This document shows, piece after piece, positions 24,489 to 32,834 of a stretch of 64,000 nucleotides of DNA. Made by a program: the position numbers and the translations under genes. The number at the start of each line of letters is the position of its first letter. The stretch's first letter is position 1. The stretch is from JALZEG01 sp046263255 (GTDB lineage: Bacteria; Actinomycetota; CADDZG01; WHSQ01), in contig JBHELD010000014.1 in assembly GCA_046263255.1 (NCBI GenBank), positions 1-64,000 of the forward strand. Reading direction: 5' to 3'. The notes under the pieces were generated by a model, which saw nothing but the letters and a program-made list of their open reading frames with translations, ran no database searches and was not told the DNA's origin.

Positions 24489-24893
24489 CTACGGAGCGTC
24501 CGGCGAGAGCTGCCTCAGGAACTCCTCGCACCGCGTCGCCTCGTCCGACTCGCCGACCGCCTCGGCGGCCTTAGCCAGCCCCGCAAGCGATCGCAGGAAA
24601 CCGCGGTTGCCTTCGTGCGACCACGGGACGACGCCGCTCCCCTTCCAGCCGGCCTTGTGCACGCCGTCGAGCCCGCGGTGGTAGCCGACTCGGAAGTACG
24701 CGTACGCGTCGACGTATCGCCGCGTCGCGAGCGCGTCCTCGCCCAGGACGGCCCACGCGGTCAGACATGCCGGCCACGCGCTCGCGACCTCCGCCGCGAC
24801 GGCCGGATCGGTGGTGGAACCGAGCTCTTGGAGCGAGCCCGGCGGCTCCTCCAGGAGGATCTTCGCCGGCTCGCTTATCGGGATGGGCGCCAT
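24489..24893 (-). CDS. DUF3151 family protein
   Basis: A protein of 134 residues matching the actinobacterial DUF3151 family: YAYFRVGYHRGLDGVHKAGW, GVVPWSHEGNRGFLRSL and a C-terminal helix with EATRCEEFLRQLSP. The function is not known. It looks like a small TPR-like helical protein in the cytoplasm. It precedes the RNA methylase by four bases, and a hairpin lies just upstream. Confidence 0.85.
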   Translation of the reverse strand: MAPIPISEPAKILLEEPPGSLQELGSTTDPAVAAEVASAWPACLTAWAVLGEDALATRRYVDAYAYFRVGYHRGLDGVHKAGWKGSGVVPWSHEGNRGFLRSLAGLAKAAEAVGESDEATRCEEFLRQLSPDAP

Positions 24894-24904
24894 GGGGGCA
24901 TCGT

Positions 24905-24927
24905 AAAGGTCCCGCGCCCGGGGACCT
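24905..24927 (-). terminator. Hairpin with short T-tail between small ORF and DUF3151
   Basis: Perfect seven-base arms AGGTCCC and GGGACCT flank a seven-base loop, followed on the minus strand by TTTA. This resembles a weak intrinsic terminator or attenuator after the 64-residue ORF, so DUF3151 may be partly insulated from it. Confidence 0.45.
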
Positions 24928-24942
24928 GCGACCGAGCGATCG

Positions 24943-25137
24943 CTAGGCTTCGGCGGCCGCCCGCAGCTTCGCCCACTCGAGGACGCGCTCGGCGTCGAGG
25001 GGCGAGTCGAGCCAGTCCTGGACGCAGCTCTGGAAACGCTTCACCGCCGCCTGCAGCTTCACCTCGGCGGTTGCACCGAGCAGGGCCAACGCCGCGATAT
25101 CGACGGGAGTGGCCGGGGCTGCGTGTGCATTCGTCAC
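24943..25137 (-). CDS. Small hypothetical protein (64 residues)
   Basis: A protein of 64 residues, MTNAHAAPATPVDIAALALL onwards, with two predicted helices and the sequence VQDWLDSPLDAERVLEWAKL. The GTG start has a good Shine-Dalgarno (GGAAGGGG, about seven bases upstream), which supports a real gene. There is no signal peptide and I recognise no family. It is followed by a terminator-like hairpin. Two adjacent palindromes lie upstream of its start. Confidence 0.55.
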   Translation of the reverse strand: MTNAHAAPATPVDIAALALLGATAEVKLQAAVKRFQSCVQDWLDSPLDAERVLEWAKLRAAAEA

Positions 25138-25175
25138 GGTGATCCCCTTCCAATCGGTGCGCGAAAAGCGACTCG

Positions 25176-25198
25176 ACTATTGAATAGTGGGACGTCCC
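25176..25198. promoter_or_regulatory. Two abutting palindromes in an AT-rich divergent spacer
   Basis: ACTATT-G-AATAGT (25176-25188) is directly followed by GGGACGTCCC (25189-25198). Both are perfect inverted repeats. They lie in an unusually AT-rich 146-base spacer between the 64-residue ORF and the divergent RTX gene, where they could serve as operators for either. I could not settle -35/-10 boxes. Confidence 0.4.
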
Positions 25199-25283
25199 GT
25201 AGATATCGGACAATACGTAATAGGTCCTAGAACGCTCGCGTGCGCGCCGGGCGTCCGCCGGCCCGAAGAACTACTGTCACACC

Positions 25284-26027
25284 GTGGAGACGGGTCACCG
25301 CGGAGTCTGGGTCGTCGTCGGGGTCGCGCTCGCCGCGGCGGCCGGCTCCAACGTCGCGCAGAGCTCGCCCACGCCGCAGTGTCACGGCCACCAGCAGACC
25401 ACCCGCAGCTCCTGGGGCGACGACACGATCCGTGGCACCTCGGGCCGTGACGTGATCGCCGCGCGCGGCGGCGACGACGTCGTCTACGCCGGCCGCGGGC
25501 GGGACCTCATCTGCGGCCACGCGGGCGACGACCTCATCTTCGACGGTGGCGGCAGAGACCGCGTGTGGGGCGGCCGGGGCCGGGACCGCTTGGAGCAGCG
25601 GTACATCGGGGGCGGCAACTCGCTCGACGGCGGGCGGGGACGCGACGTGCTCAGCTACGCCACGGCGCGGACGGGCGTCGTCGCCCTCCTGGCGGATGGA
25701 GAAGCGGACGCCGCGTGCTCGGGCCCCGCCTCCCGCGGAGGCTGCCTCGCCGTGTGGGACCCGGACTTCCTGGCGGATCTCGAGGCGGTCGCCGGCTCTT
25801 CCTATCGCGACACGATCGTGGGCGACGGCGGCGACAACTCGCTGCGCGGCCGCGGGGGCCCGGACACGCTGCGAGGCCGGGAGGGCGACGACAGGATCCA
25901 CGGCCGGCGCGGCCGCGACCTGCTCAACGGCGGCCGCGGGCGCGACGACCTGCGTGGTGGAGCGGACCGCGATCGCTGCCGCAACGGCGAGCGCTACCGG
26001 AGCTGCGAGCGACGCGACCGCGACTAG
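25284..26027 (+). CDS. Secreted RTX-repeat (calcium-binding) protein
   Basis: A protein of 247 residues. An N-terminal signal peptide (VVVGVALAAAAGSNVAQS) is followed by degenerate nine-residue RTX repeats in two blocks (about 45-120 and 175-235), for example GGDDVVYAGRGRD and GGRGRDDLRGGAD. These fold into calcium-filled beta rolls after export. The repeats are rich in Arg, which is unusual for acidic calcium-binding repeats. The start is GTG. A paralogue follows in tandem. No catalytic domain is seen, so an adhesin or surface structural role is a guess. Confidence 0.75.
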   Translation: METGHRGVWVVVGVALAAAAGSNVAQSSPTPQCHGHQQTTRSSWGDDTIRGTSGRDVIAARGGDDVVYAGRGRDLICGHAGDDLIFDGGGRDRVWGGRGRDRLEQRYIGGGNSLDGGRGRDVLSYATARTGVVALLADGEADAACSGPASRGGCLAVWDPDFLADLEAVAGSSYRDTIVGDGGDNSLRGRGGPDTLRGREGDDRIHGRRGRDLLNGGRGRDDLRGGADRDRCRNGERYRSCERRDRD

Positions 26028-26219
26028 GGAAGCCCGTGCGGCGGGGGGGATTTTAGCCCCGCTGAGCATCTGAGCTCGGTGAGGTTGCGCCGGAGCTCCT
26101 CGTGCTCGACCGGGATCGAGAAATCCACGAGATCACGGCGCGGGTGTTCAGCTCTGAGCAGACGGGAACCCTGCCCCCCGCGATCCTGTGGTTCCAACCC
26201 ACCAAAGGATCGACAGACG

Positions 26220-27242
26220 ATGAAGATCAAGACCGGTCTCCTGCTGAGCGCCGTCTGCGCGGCGTTGCTCCCCGCGACCCCTGCGGCTGCCGCCGTCAAG
26301 TGCTTCGGCAGGCCCGCGACGATCGTCGGGACGAAACACGACGACCAGATCGAGGGGACCCCCGGCCGCGACGTGGTCGTCGGGCTCGGCGGCGACGACA
26401 CGATCAAGGGGCTCGGCGGCGACGACGTCCTCTGCGGCAGCCCGGGCATGGACCGTCTCTTCGGCGGCTACGGCGACGACCGCATGAACGGAAACCTCGG
26501 GATCGACGTCGTCAGTGGCGGCCACCTCGAGGAGGACGGTGCGTCCGGAACCGACGACGGCGACGACCTCGCGCGTGGAGGACCCGGCCGCGACTCGTTC
26601 GGGATCGGCCGCACAGAGGGGCCCGCGGTCGTCGACCTGGCCAAGGGCACCGGGAGCGCGCCCGGGACCGGCGAGGACCGCCTCGAGGAGATCGAGGACG
26701 TCTATGGCACGCGTGCGGCGGACACGCTCCTAGGGTCGGGCGCGGCGAACATCCTCGACGGCGGCCCGGGCAACGACCTGATCAAGGGCCGCGGCGGCGA
26801 CGACTCGCTGACCGGCAGCTACGACATGAGCAATTTCGAGGACGACGACACGATCTACGGTGGCGACGGCGACGACTACATCACCGGCGAGTACGGCGAG
26901 TACGAGGGCGGGAGCGACGTCCTCTACGGCGGGCCGGGCGCTGACCGGATCGCCGGCGAGGCCCTCTGGTACGTCGACCACGCGTACCCCGACGAGATCC
27001 ACGGCGGGCCTGGCGACGACGAGATCTACGGCGACAAGATCTTCCCCGACGCCGGCAGCAGCGAGCTCTCGGAGGACGTGGGCGAGCCCGACGTCATCAC
27101 CGGCGACGGAGGGGACGACGTCATGTACGGCTTCGCGGGAAACGACACGCTCGACGGCGGACACGGGACGGACGTCGCCGAAGGAGGCGAAGGTCACGAC
27201 CGTTGCGTCGGCTCCGAGGACGCCCGGGAGTGCGAGGAGTGA
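26220..27242 (+). CDS. Secreted RTX-repeat (calcium-binding) protein, second copy
   Basis: A protein of 340 residues with a signal peptide (MKIKTGLLLSAVCAALLPAT, cleavage near PAAAA) and repeated GGxGxD motifs over most of its length, such as GLGGDDTIKGLGGDD, GGDGDDYITGE and GGHGTDVAEGGEG. AAAGGA lies about 11 bases before the ATG. It is acidic, unlike the Arg-rich neighbour. Conserved Cys near both ends suggest a disulfide-closed solenoid. No enzymatic domain is visible. The tandem arrangement suggests duplication and divergence. Confidence 0.8.
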   Translation: MKIKTGLLLSAVCAALLPATPAAAAVKCFGRPATIVGTKHDDQIEGTPGRDVVVGLGGDDTIKGLGGDDVLCGSPGMDRLFGGYGDDRMNGNLGIDVVSGGHLEEDGASGTDDGDDLARGGPGRDSFGIGRTEGPAVVDLAKGTGSAPGTGEDRLEEIEDVYGTRAADTLLGSGAANILDGGPGNDLIKGRGGDDSLTGSYDMSNFEDDDTIYGGDGDDYITGEYGEYEGGSDVLYGGPGADRIAGEALWYVDHAYPDEIHGGPGDDEIYGDKIFPDAGSSELSEDVGEPDVITGDGGDDVMYGFAGNDTLDGGHGTDVAEGGEGHDRCVGSEDARECEE

Positions 27243-27331
27243 GGCGGCCGTAGCACCTGTGCGCGCGCTTCTGCTGAAGGTGCGAAGGCGGTTCGGCACC
27301 TCTGCGGCAGGGGGCCGATCTCACACGGACG

Positions 27332-27799
27332 TCAGCGGGGCTTGTCGGCATACTGCACCATGATCTCGACCGGATCCTGGCCGCACGAGACCACCGTGAC
27401 GCCCCCGCGCACGCCGCGCCGGTCCAGGAGAACGGTGCTGTAGCGCCCGGTCGGGTCGCTTCCGCTAGAGCGGTTGCCGGTCGACCATCCCTCCTCGGCC
27501 AGCTTGTCCTCGTAGAGCTCCTTCGCTTCGCGGTGACTGCCGTCGAAAGACAATCGAACCTTTTCGAAGCGACCCTCCCGAACCCATCCCTGCGGCTGGG
27601 CGCCGGAGAGGACCGGAAAACCCCGCGGGAGCTGGTCTTCGTAGGCGCTCTCGGTCCTTCGGAGCGTTTCCAACTCGTCGCAGCTTCGTTCCACGTAGGG
27701 GTTTAGCCATGCCTCGCCCGGGATCGGCCGTTGGGGTGCTCCGTCGGCTCCGCAACCGACGAGAACGATCAGCGCGACCACTGTCACGGGTACCCGCAT
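27332..27799 (-). CDS. Hypothetical lipoprotein
   Basis: A protein of 155 residues with a lipoprotein signal (MRVPVTVVALIVLVGCGADG, lipid Cys16). The mature part contains one further pair of cysteines (ERSCDELE, VVSCGQDP) and a FEKVRLSFDGSHREAKELYEDK segment. The pattern is of a small extracytoplasmic alpha/beta domain. The family is not recognised. It converges on the second RTX gene with 89 bases between. Confidence 0.65.
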   Translation of the reverse strand: MRVPVTVVALIVLVGCGADGAPQRPIPGEAWLNPYVERSCDELETLRRTESAYEDQLPRGFPVLSGAQPQGWVREGRFEKVRLSFDGSHREAKELYEDKLAEEGWSTGNRSSGSDPTGRYSTVLLDRRGVRGGVTVVSCGQDPVEIMVQYADKPR

Positions 27800-28027
27800 G
27801 CATCAAGACGTTCGCCGGGTTGGGCGGTGTGTCCTGGCGGAGGTTCGGCGCCTCTGGCGCCGTCCAAGATGGCGCTCCCTCCGCCTCCCGGGGTCGCCGA
27901 CGCCGTTGCCTCCTGGAGGGGAGGTGCACCGTGAGCGGCGAGCTTGGCTCGACGTTCGTTGGCAGATTGCTGGCAGCGGGCCGCCGACGCTCTCCGTAAA
28001 CTGCCCTCTGACCTGCGGATGCTCTCG

Positions 28028-28110
28028 TGCGGTGGGGGGGATTTGAACCCCCACACCCTTGCGGGCACCAGCCCCTCAAGCTGGCGTGTCTACCGTTCCA
28101 CCACCACCGC
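28028..28110 (-). tRNA. tRNA-Leu (anticodon GAG)
   Basis: An 83-base class II tRNA. The acceptor arms GCGGTGG and CCACCGC pair fully, with discriminator A at 28028. The anticodon arm is CCAGC-TTGAGGG-GCTGG, giving GAG at 28077-28075. The variable arm is long (TGCCCGCAAGGGTG) as expected for leucine. The T-arm is GGGGG-TTCAAAT-CCCCC. CCA is not encoded. It reads CUC and CUU codons. Confidence 0.97.
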
Positions 28111-28159
28111 CCGATGCGAAGGCCCCCGATCGCTCCGAAAGGAACGGGGCCGGAAGAGA

Positions 28160-28165
28160 ATTATA
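28160..28165 (-). promoter_or_regulatory. -10 element for tRNA-Leu
   Basis: A perfect TATAAT on the minus strand lies about 50 bases before the mature tRNA 5' end. A weak -35 (GTTCAG, 28182-28187) is 16 bases further upstream. It is one of very few perfect TATAAT boxes in this G+C-rich sequence. Confidence 0.6.
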
Positions 28166-28375
28166 GGCGCCGGGGCGCGCCCTGAACGCTCCGTCGCTGG
28201 TGGCCTCCTTCTCTCCTCTTCGGTCTGAGCTCGAAACGATGTCGCTCGCACATCGGTTTCCTCGCCGCCAGTCAACCTCGAACCCCCGCGGCGCCGCGTG
28301 CGGCCCATACTGTTCGACCGGCCGTCCGTCACTCGTCGTCGGGTGAAAGTGAGACCGAGGGAATTCGGAGAGCCT

Positions 28376-28810
28376 CTAGCTCGGCGAGACGTTGAAGAGG
28401 TCGCACATGCGCGTGTCGTCACTGATCTGTGACGACTCGCCCGAGTTGTTTCCCCCGTATCGCGCCCTCGGCGCCCGCCACTTCATGACGCACTCTATGT
28501 GCGTTCCACGCGGCCCCCGAGCTTTGAGGGCCAGCTCCGCGTCTGCGGGAGCGGTCATCTCTTGACTCGTCCACGGCGCGTCGACCAGTCGCCGGACCTC
28601 CCGGCCGGCGCCGTTGACGAAGGTGACCTCGATACCTCGACCGTTGCCCCGCAGCCGATACACGAAGAAGTGATCACGAGCGCGTGCATTCGCCGTCGGC
28701 CGTCGCGAGATCGGCGGGGTCGCGGACGGAGGAGGCGCAGCCGTCTCGCCCGCGCCGTCACACGCCGCCAGAAAGCTCAGGACGAGACACAGTGTCAGGT
28801 GACGGCGCAC
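28376..28810 (-). CDS. Hypothetical lipoprotein, MmpS-like
   Basis: A protein of 144 residues with a lipoprotein signal (MRRHLTLCLVLSFLAACDG, lipid Cys17), a Pro/Ala-rich linker, and a beta domain (VYRLRGNGRGIEVTFVNGAG, APADAELALKARG, HIECVMKWRAP) that resembles the MmpS-type transport-accessory beta fold. It starts with GTG. No MmpL partner is in the window. The assignment is by motif resemblance only. Confidence 0.55.
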   Translation of the reverse strand: MRRHLTLCLVLSFLAACDGAGETAAPPPSATPPISRRPTANARARDHFFVYRLRGNGRGIEVTFVNGAGREVRRLVDAPWTSQEMTAPADAELALKARGPRGTHIECVMKWRAPRARYGGNNSGESSQISDDTRMCDLFNVSPS

Positions 28811-28949
28811 GACTCAGGATCGCGCCGTGCTTCCAGCACGTCTACGTCAGGCGCCTCCGAAGGTGGAGGTCCTGCCCGCTCTCGCCGCGGCGCGCTTTCG
28901 TCACAGGACCGATCGCCGGGCGCGGAAGGTCGTCGTCACCATCCCCGCG

Positions 28950-30626
28950 TTACTCCGGCCGCTCTCGCAGCGAGACCTCCACCGCGTCGAAGCCCCCCAT
29001 GACGTCGAACTCGATCTCTTCCACCCACGGCTGCGCGACCCAATGCGTCACGAACGAGCCGATGGGCACTACGGGAAGCTCTCGCAGGATCGCCTTCTCG
29101 GCCTGGATGTACGTCTGGACGCGCACGGCCTCCTTCTCCGTCCGCCGCGCCCTCGCCAGCAGCGCATCCACCCTCGGCGACTCGAAGCCCGAGTGGTTGT
29201 CGGGTGAGTCGGACTCGAACAGCCCGGAGAGGAACATGTCGGCCTCGGGATACTCCGCGATCCACCCGAGCCGGTACGCGGACTGCCGGCCGTCGCGCAG
29301 CAGGCGCAGGTACCGAGGGAACCCATACCCCTTGATCGACACCTCGAGCCCCACCGCTTCGAGGTTCCGCTTGACGAGCCGCGCCACCTGCCCGTGCGGG
29401 TCTTCCCTGTTGAACTGCAGCGACACGCGCCGCGCCTTCTGCGGGACGGGGCGCAGAAAACGCTTCGCGACCTCGGGCGAATAGCGGCACAGCGTCACGC
29501 AGACGTTCTCGTGGAAGCCCGGCATCCCCGTGGGGACGATGCCGCGCGGGAGCTGCATGTTCCCCTTGTAGACGGACTCCGCGATCTCGCGCCGGTCGAT
29601 CGCGCGGCTGATCGCCTTGCGGATGCGGACGCCGTCCAGCTCCTCCGAGCGCAGGTTCAGCCCGAAGTAGTAGCCGGCGAGGAACGGGCGGTAGCCGTCC
29701 TCGCCGAACCGCTCCCGCGCCGCCTCGAACTGGCCCGAGGGCACCTCGGCCACGTCGATCCGCTCGTCGACGAACAGGGGCCACGACGCCGCCGCGTCGG
29801 GGGCCGGGACGAACCGGACGCCGTCGAGGCTCGGCGTCTCGACGAAGCCGGGGAAGTCCTCGAGGATCACCGGCTCCCCCGGCACCCACGGCGTCGCCAT
29901 CTGGAAGGGGCCGTTCCCGACCGGCGACGAGAGGAACGAGTCGTAATCCCTCACGGACGCGGCCGGCAGCGGGACGAGCCCCGGGTGCGTGAGGACCGCG
30001 GGGAACCCGTGGAACGGTTCCGACAGCGTGACCCGCAGCGTCAGCTCGTCGGCGACCTCGAGCCCGGCGAGATGGTCGGACTCGCCGAGCGAGTTGACCT
30101 CCTGGAAGCCCTCGACCCGCTCGAGCGTGTAGGCGAGGTCCGAGGCGTTCGTCTTCTTCGCGATGCGGTCGAAGGCGAAGCGGAAGTCCGTCGCGCGCAC
30201 CGGCGAGCCGTCGTGGAACGTCATCCCCTGGCGCAGCCGGAACGTGTAGACCCGGCCCCCGCCGGACACGCTCCACGACTGCGCGGCCGCCGGCACGACC
30301 TTCTCCGTCACCGGATCCCAGCGCGTGAGCCCCTCGTACAGCTGCCGTGCGACGAGAACGGACCCGGGGTCCTGGATCCGCATCGGGTCGAGCGTCGAAG
30401 GCTCCCTGATCGCGACCGTCAGCACGTCGTCGCCGGACGTGAAGCCCCCGGGCTCCGACGGCGAAGCGCCCTCGTCGAGCGGGGCCGCGGTGGCGCCGGG
30501 ATCGTCGGTGGACCGGGCCTCCGAGCGGGGGCCCTCGCCGACGTCGTCTCCCCCGGTGCACGCGGCGAGCAGCAGCGGCGCGGCGACCGACAGGACGGCC
30601 GCCCGGGCGGCCCGGCGAAGCCACAT
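28950..30626 (-). CDS. Oligopeptide-type ABC transporter substrate-binding lipoprotein
   Basis: A protein of 558 residues. The lipoprotein signal ends in LLLAACTGG (lipid Cys23). The mature protein is an SBP_bac_5 domain with LTVAIREPSTLDPMRIQDPG, ARQLYEGLTRWDP, YTFRLRQGMTFHDGSPVRA and GLNLRSEELDGVRIRKAISR. Such proteins bind peptides or other solutes outside the membrane for an ABC importer. The permease and ATPase genes are not adjacent, so this is an orphan receptor here. It starts 11 bases after secG, without a clear Shine-Dalgarno. Confidence 0.9.
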   Translation of the reverse strand: MWLRRAARAAVLSVAAPLLLAACTGGDDVGEGPRSEARSTDDPGATAAPLDEGASPSEPGGFTSGDDVLTVAIREPSTLDPMRIQDPGSVLVARQLYEGLTRWDPVTEKVVPAAAQSWSVSGGGRVYTFRLRQGMTFHDGSPVRATDFRFAFDRIAKKTNASDLAYTLERVEGFQEVNSLGESDHLAGLEVADELTLRVTLSEPFHGFPAVLTHPGLVPLPAASVRDYDSFLSSPVGNGPFQMATPWVPGEPVILEDFPGFVETPSLDGVRFVPAPDAAASWPLFVDERIDVAEVPSGQFEAARERFGEDGYRPFLAGYYFGLNLRSEELDGVRIRKAISRAIDRREIAESVYKGNMQLPRGIVPTGMPGFHENVCVTLCRYSPEVAKRFLRPVPQKARRVSLQFNREDPHGQVARLVKRNLEAVGLEVSIKGYGFPRYLRLLRDGRQSAYRLGWIAEYPEADMFLSGLFESDSPDNHSGFESPRVDALLARARRTEKEAVRVQTYIQAEKAILRELPVVPIGSFVTHWVAQPWVEEIEFDVMGGFDAVEVSLRERPE

Positions 30627-30637
30627 GAGGGGGATCT

Positions 30638-30865
30638 CTAGGAGAGGCGCATCGCCAGCAGGATCGTGGTGCCGGCGAAGACCAGCGCGGTGATGATCGT
30701 GATGCGGTCGAGGTTCTTCTCCATGACGGTCGATCCCATCGCCTGGCTCTGCATGCCCCCGCCGAACATCTCGGAGACCCCCCCGCCGCGCCCGGCGTGG
30801 AGCAGCACGAACACGATCAGCGTCACGGCGGCGACCGAGTGGATGACTACGAGCAGCGGGGTCAT
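30638..30865 (-). CDS. secG: Preprotein translocase subunit SecG
   Basis: A protein of 75 residues with two membrane helices (LLVVIHSVAAVTLIVFVLLH and ITALVFAGTTILLAM) joined by a Gly-rich loop, GGGVSEMFGGGMQSQAMGS, that is diagnostic of SecG. It assists protein movement through SecYE. AGAGGTG precedes the ATG. In actinobacteria secG usually follows tpiA directly. Here apgM and the BlaI-M56 pair lie between them. Confidence 0.95.
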   Translation of the reverse strand: MTPLLVVIHSVAAVTLIVFVLLHAGRGGGVSEMFGGGMQSQAMGSTVMEKNLDRITIITALVFAGTTILLAMRLS

Positions 30866-30935
30866 GGGAGCACCTCTTGGGATCCGTCGGCGATGAGATT
30901 GCGGCCACCAAGGGTAGCCGAAACGCCGGTCGAGG

Positions 30936-32363
30936 CTAGGAGTAGGCCCCCGGCGGCGGGCCCAGGCGGTAGATCGTCAGCGGCCCTCCCGCCGGCTGGC
31001 GGAAGACGGGGACCGCCCGCCATTCCCGGCGCAGCTCCCACTCCAGCGAGGACCGGGAGATCCCCTCGGCCCGGCGCGCCATCCACTCGAACCACGCGGG
31101 CAGGTTCTTCTCCTTGACGAGGACCTCGCGGGTGAGCTCCGGGTAGCGCGGGGCGGGCGCCTCCTTCTTCTGCGCCGTCGTCCGGCTCGCCGCCACCGAG
31201 TGCCGGCCGTTGACCGTTCTGTGGTGCTTGCGGATCTCGGCGGGCGTCCAGAACTCGGCATTGGCGCTCGAGGTGTCGCCGAGGACGATCGCGAACCCGT
31301 TCATGTCCTGCGTCGCGACGCGCGCCCCGACCTGCAGACCCAGGACCGCGACGAGCAGCCCCGCCATCAGGTACGGGAGACGCCCCGACGGCGCCACGAG
31401 CGTGCGGCCGTCGGCGAGCGCGATCAGGTGAGAGACCCGGCGGCTGATCTGACGCCCGGGCCGCAGGAACGCCATGGCCCCCTGGTCCAGCGCCCGGGAT
31501 TGCGTCCTCATCAGGTCGTACATCTTCAACAGGCCGGACGCGACCGCGAGCGGCCGGGTCGTCAGCACTGCCGCGCGCCGGTCCGCCTCGCGCTCGCGGT
31601 CGGACGCCAGGCGCCGGAACGCGACGTGCGCCAGAGGGTTCCACGCGGCCAGGTCCCGCAGGAGCCCGGCCGCGAACACGACCCGGACGTCGTGGGTCTC
31701 GAGGTGCGCGACCTCGTGCGCGAGCACGCCTTCCAGCTCCTCGCGGTCGAGGTCGAACAGCAGGGCTTCGGAGACGAGGATCCGCCCGTTGCGGCCGCCG
31801 ACGGCGAAGGCTCCCTGGACGCCGTCGGGCAGCACCAGGACCTCGGGCATCCGCGCCAGCGACGACAGCCGGACCGTCTCCTCCAGGGCGGGGTCGACGA
31901 CCGCGCGGTGCTCGTCGTCCAGCGGGCGCGACCGGGCGATCAACCGCCTTACGAGCACGACGCCGACGACCCGGCGCACGAGCATGAACGACGTCACGAG
32001 GCCCCCGGCCAGCAGGATCCACGGCCCCGCCGACCCCGACAGCGCATACGGCGTGACCGCGTGCGTCGTCTGGTCCTGGAACAGCAGGAGATGCAAGAGC
32101 GTGCCGGACCCGTCCAGCAGCGCGGAGCCCGCAGGCCTCAGCACCGAGACCTCCGGCAGGAGCGCGTGCTCGTAGAACAGCGCGGCGACGAGCGGGAGCA
32201 CGAGCGGGAGGCCGAGCAGCACTCCGGAGAGCACGCCGCCCGGCCGGTTGATCAGACGGCGGAGCACGAGCGCGGCCGCCAGCGTCACGAGCGAGACCGC
32301 AAAGATCACGACCCATGCCGAGTCCGTCTCCAGCGCGAGGACTGCGGGGGCCGCGCTCGTCAC
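30936..32363 (-). CDS. BlaR1/M56-like membrane metallopeptidase
   Basis: A protein of 475 residues with about four membrane segments and a zinc-peptidase motif LAHEVAHLETHD near residue 214, with a downstream acidic ligand candidate in ASDREREADRRA. The C-terminal 130 residues are hydrophilic and not a penicillin-binding sensor, so the signal is not obviously a beta-lactam. It follows blaI by one base, the usual regulator-protease pair in which the protease inactivates the repressor. It starts with GTG. Confidence 0.83.
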   Translation of the reverse strand: MTSAAPAVLALETDSAWVVIFAVSLVTLAAALVLRRLINRPGGVLSGVLLGLPLVLPLVAALFYEHALLPEVSVLRPAGSALLDGSGTLLHLLLFQDQTTHAVTPYALSGSAGPWILLAGGLVTSFMLVRRVVGVVLVRRLIARSRPLDDEHRAVVDPALEETVRLSSLARMPEVLVLPDGVQGAFAVGGRNGRILVSEALLFDLDREELEGVLAHEVAHLETHDVRVVFAAGLLRDLAAWNPLAHVAFRRLASDREREADRRAAVLTTRPLAVASGLLKMYDLMRTQSRALDQGAMAFLRPGRQISRRVSHLIALADGRTLVAPSGRLPYLMAGLLVAVLGLQVGARVATQDMNGFAIVLGDTSSANAEFWTPAEIRKHHRTVNGRHSVAASRTTAQKKEAPAPRYPELTREVLVKEKNLPAWFEWMARRAEGISRSSLEWELRREWRAVPVFRQPAGGPLTIYRLGPPPGAYS

Positions 32364-32364
32364 G

Positions 32365-32766
32365 TTATTTCGGCGCTCTCCGCTGGTCGATGGCCTCCCG
32401 GAGGCGGGCGATGACTTCCTCGTCCTCGTTGCCGACCTTGTCGACGAAGTAGGCGACCGCCGGGTCCGGGAAGTGGTGGACGAGCCAGTCGACGACAGAC
32501 TTCACGGTCGAGCTCGCGTACTCGTCGCGGGAGACGAGCGCGGAGTACCGGTGCGCCGGCTGGTCCTCGACCCTACGCAGCAGGCCCTTGTCGGTCAGCC
32601 TGCCGAGCGTCGTCATCACCGTCGTGTAGGCGATGGGCCGGACCTCGTTGAGGGCCCGGTTGACGTCGCGGACGGTCACCTCCCCCGCGTTCCAGACCAC
32701 GTCCATGATCTCGGACTCGAGGGGGCCGAGCACGTCGGCGAGCGTGTGCTTCCTGCGAGCAGCCAT
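32365..32766 (-). CDS. BlaI/MecI-family transcriptional repressor
   Basis: A protein of 133 residues from the ATG at 32766 (MAARRKHTLADVLGPLESEI). An ATG at 32784 would add six residues. The winged-helix domain has DVNRALNEVRPIAYTTVMTT (recognition helix) and LRRVEDQPAHRYSALVSRDE, followed by the dimerisation helices. It should repress its own operon and be cleaved by the M56 protease encoded next. A dyad overlapping a candidate -10 lies just upstream (32798-32812). Confidence 0.9.
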   Translation of the reverse strand: MAARRKHTLADVLGPLESEIMDVVWNAGEVTVRDVNRALNEVRPIAYTTVMTTLGRLTDKGLLRRVEDQPAHRYSALVSRDEYASSTVKSVVDWLVHHFPDPAVAYFVDKVGNEDEEVIARLREAIDQRRAPK

Positions 32767-32797
32767 GTAAGGGACACACCCCATTCCGTCGGAAGAA

Positions 32798-32834
32798 CTA
32801 CGGCAATAGTAGGGCGCGCCTCAGCCTTTGGCCA
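32798..32834 (-). promoter_or_regulatory. Candidate autoregulated promoter of the blaI-M56 operon
   Basis: On the minus strand TGGCCA (32834-32829) and TACTAT (32811-32806) are 17 bases apart. An inverted repeat, CTAC-N7-GTAG (32798-32812), covers the -10. BlaI-type repressors bind dyads with TAC/GTA cores over their own promoters, so the layout fits autoregulation. The -35 lies inside the end of apgM. Confidence 0.4.

Noticed and set aside
27800..28375. Several short open frames around tRNA-Leu
   Set aside because: They lack ribosome sites, overlap the tRNA or each other, and have skewed Arg/Pro/Ser composition. Only the tRNA and its -10 box are supported.
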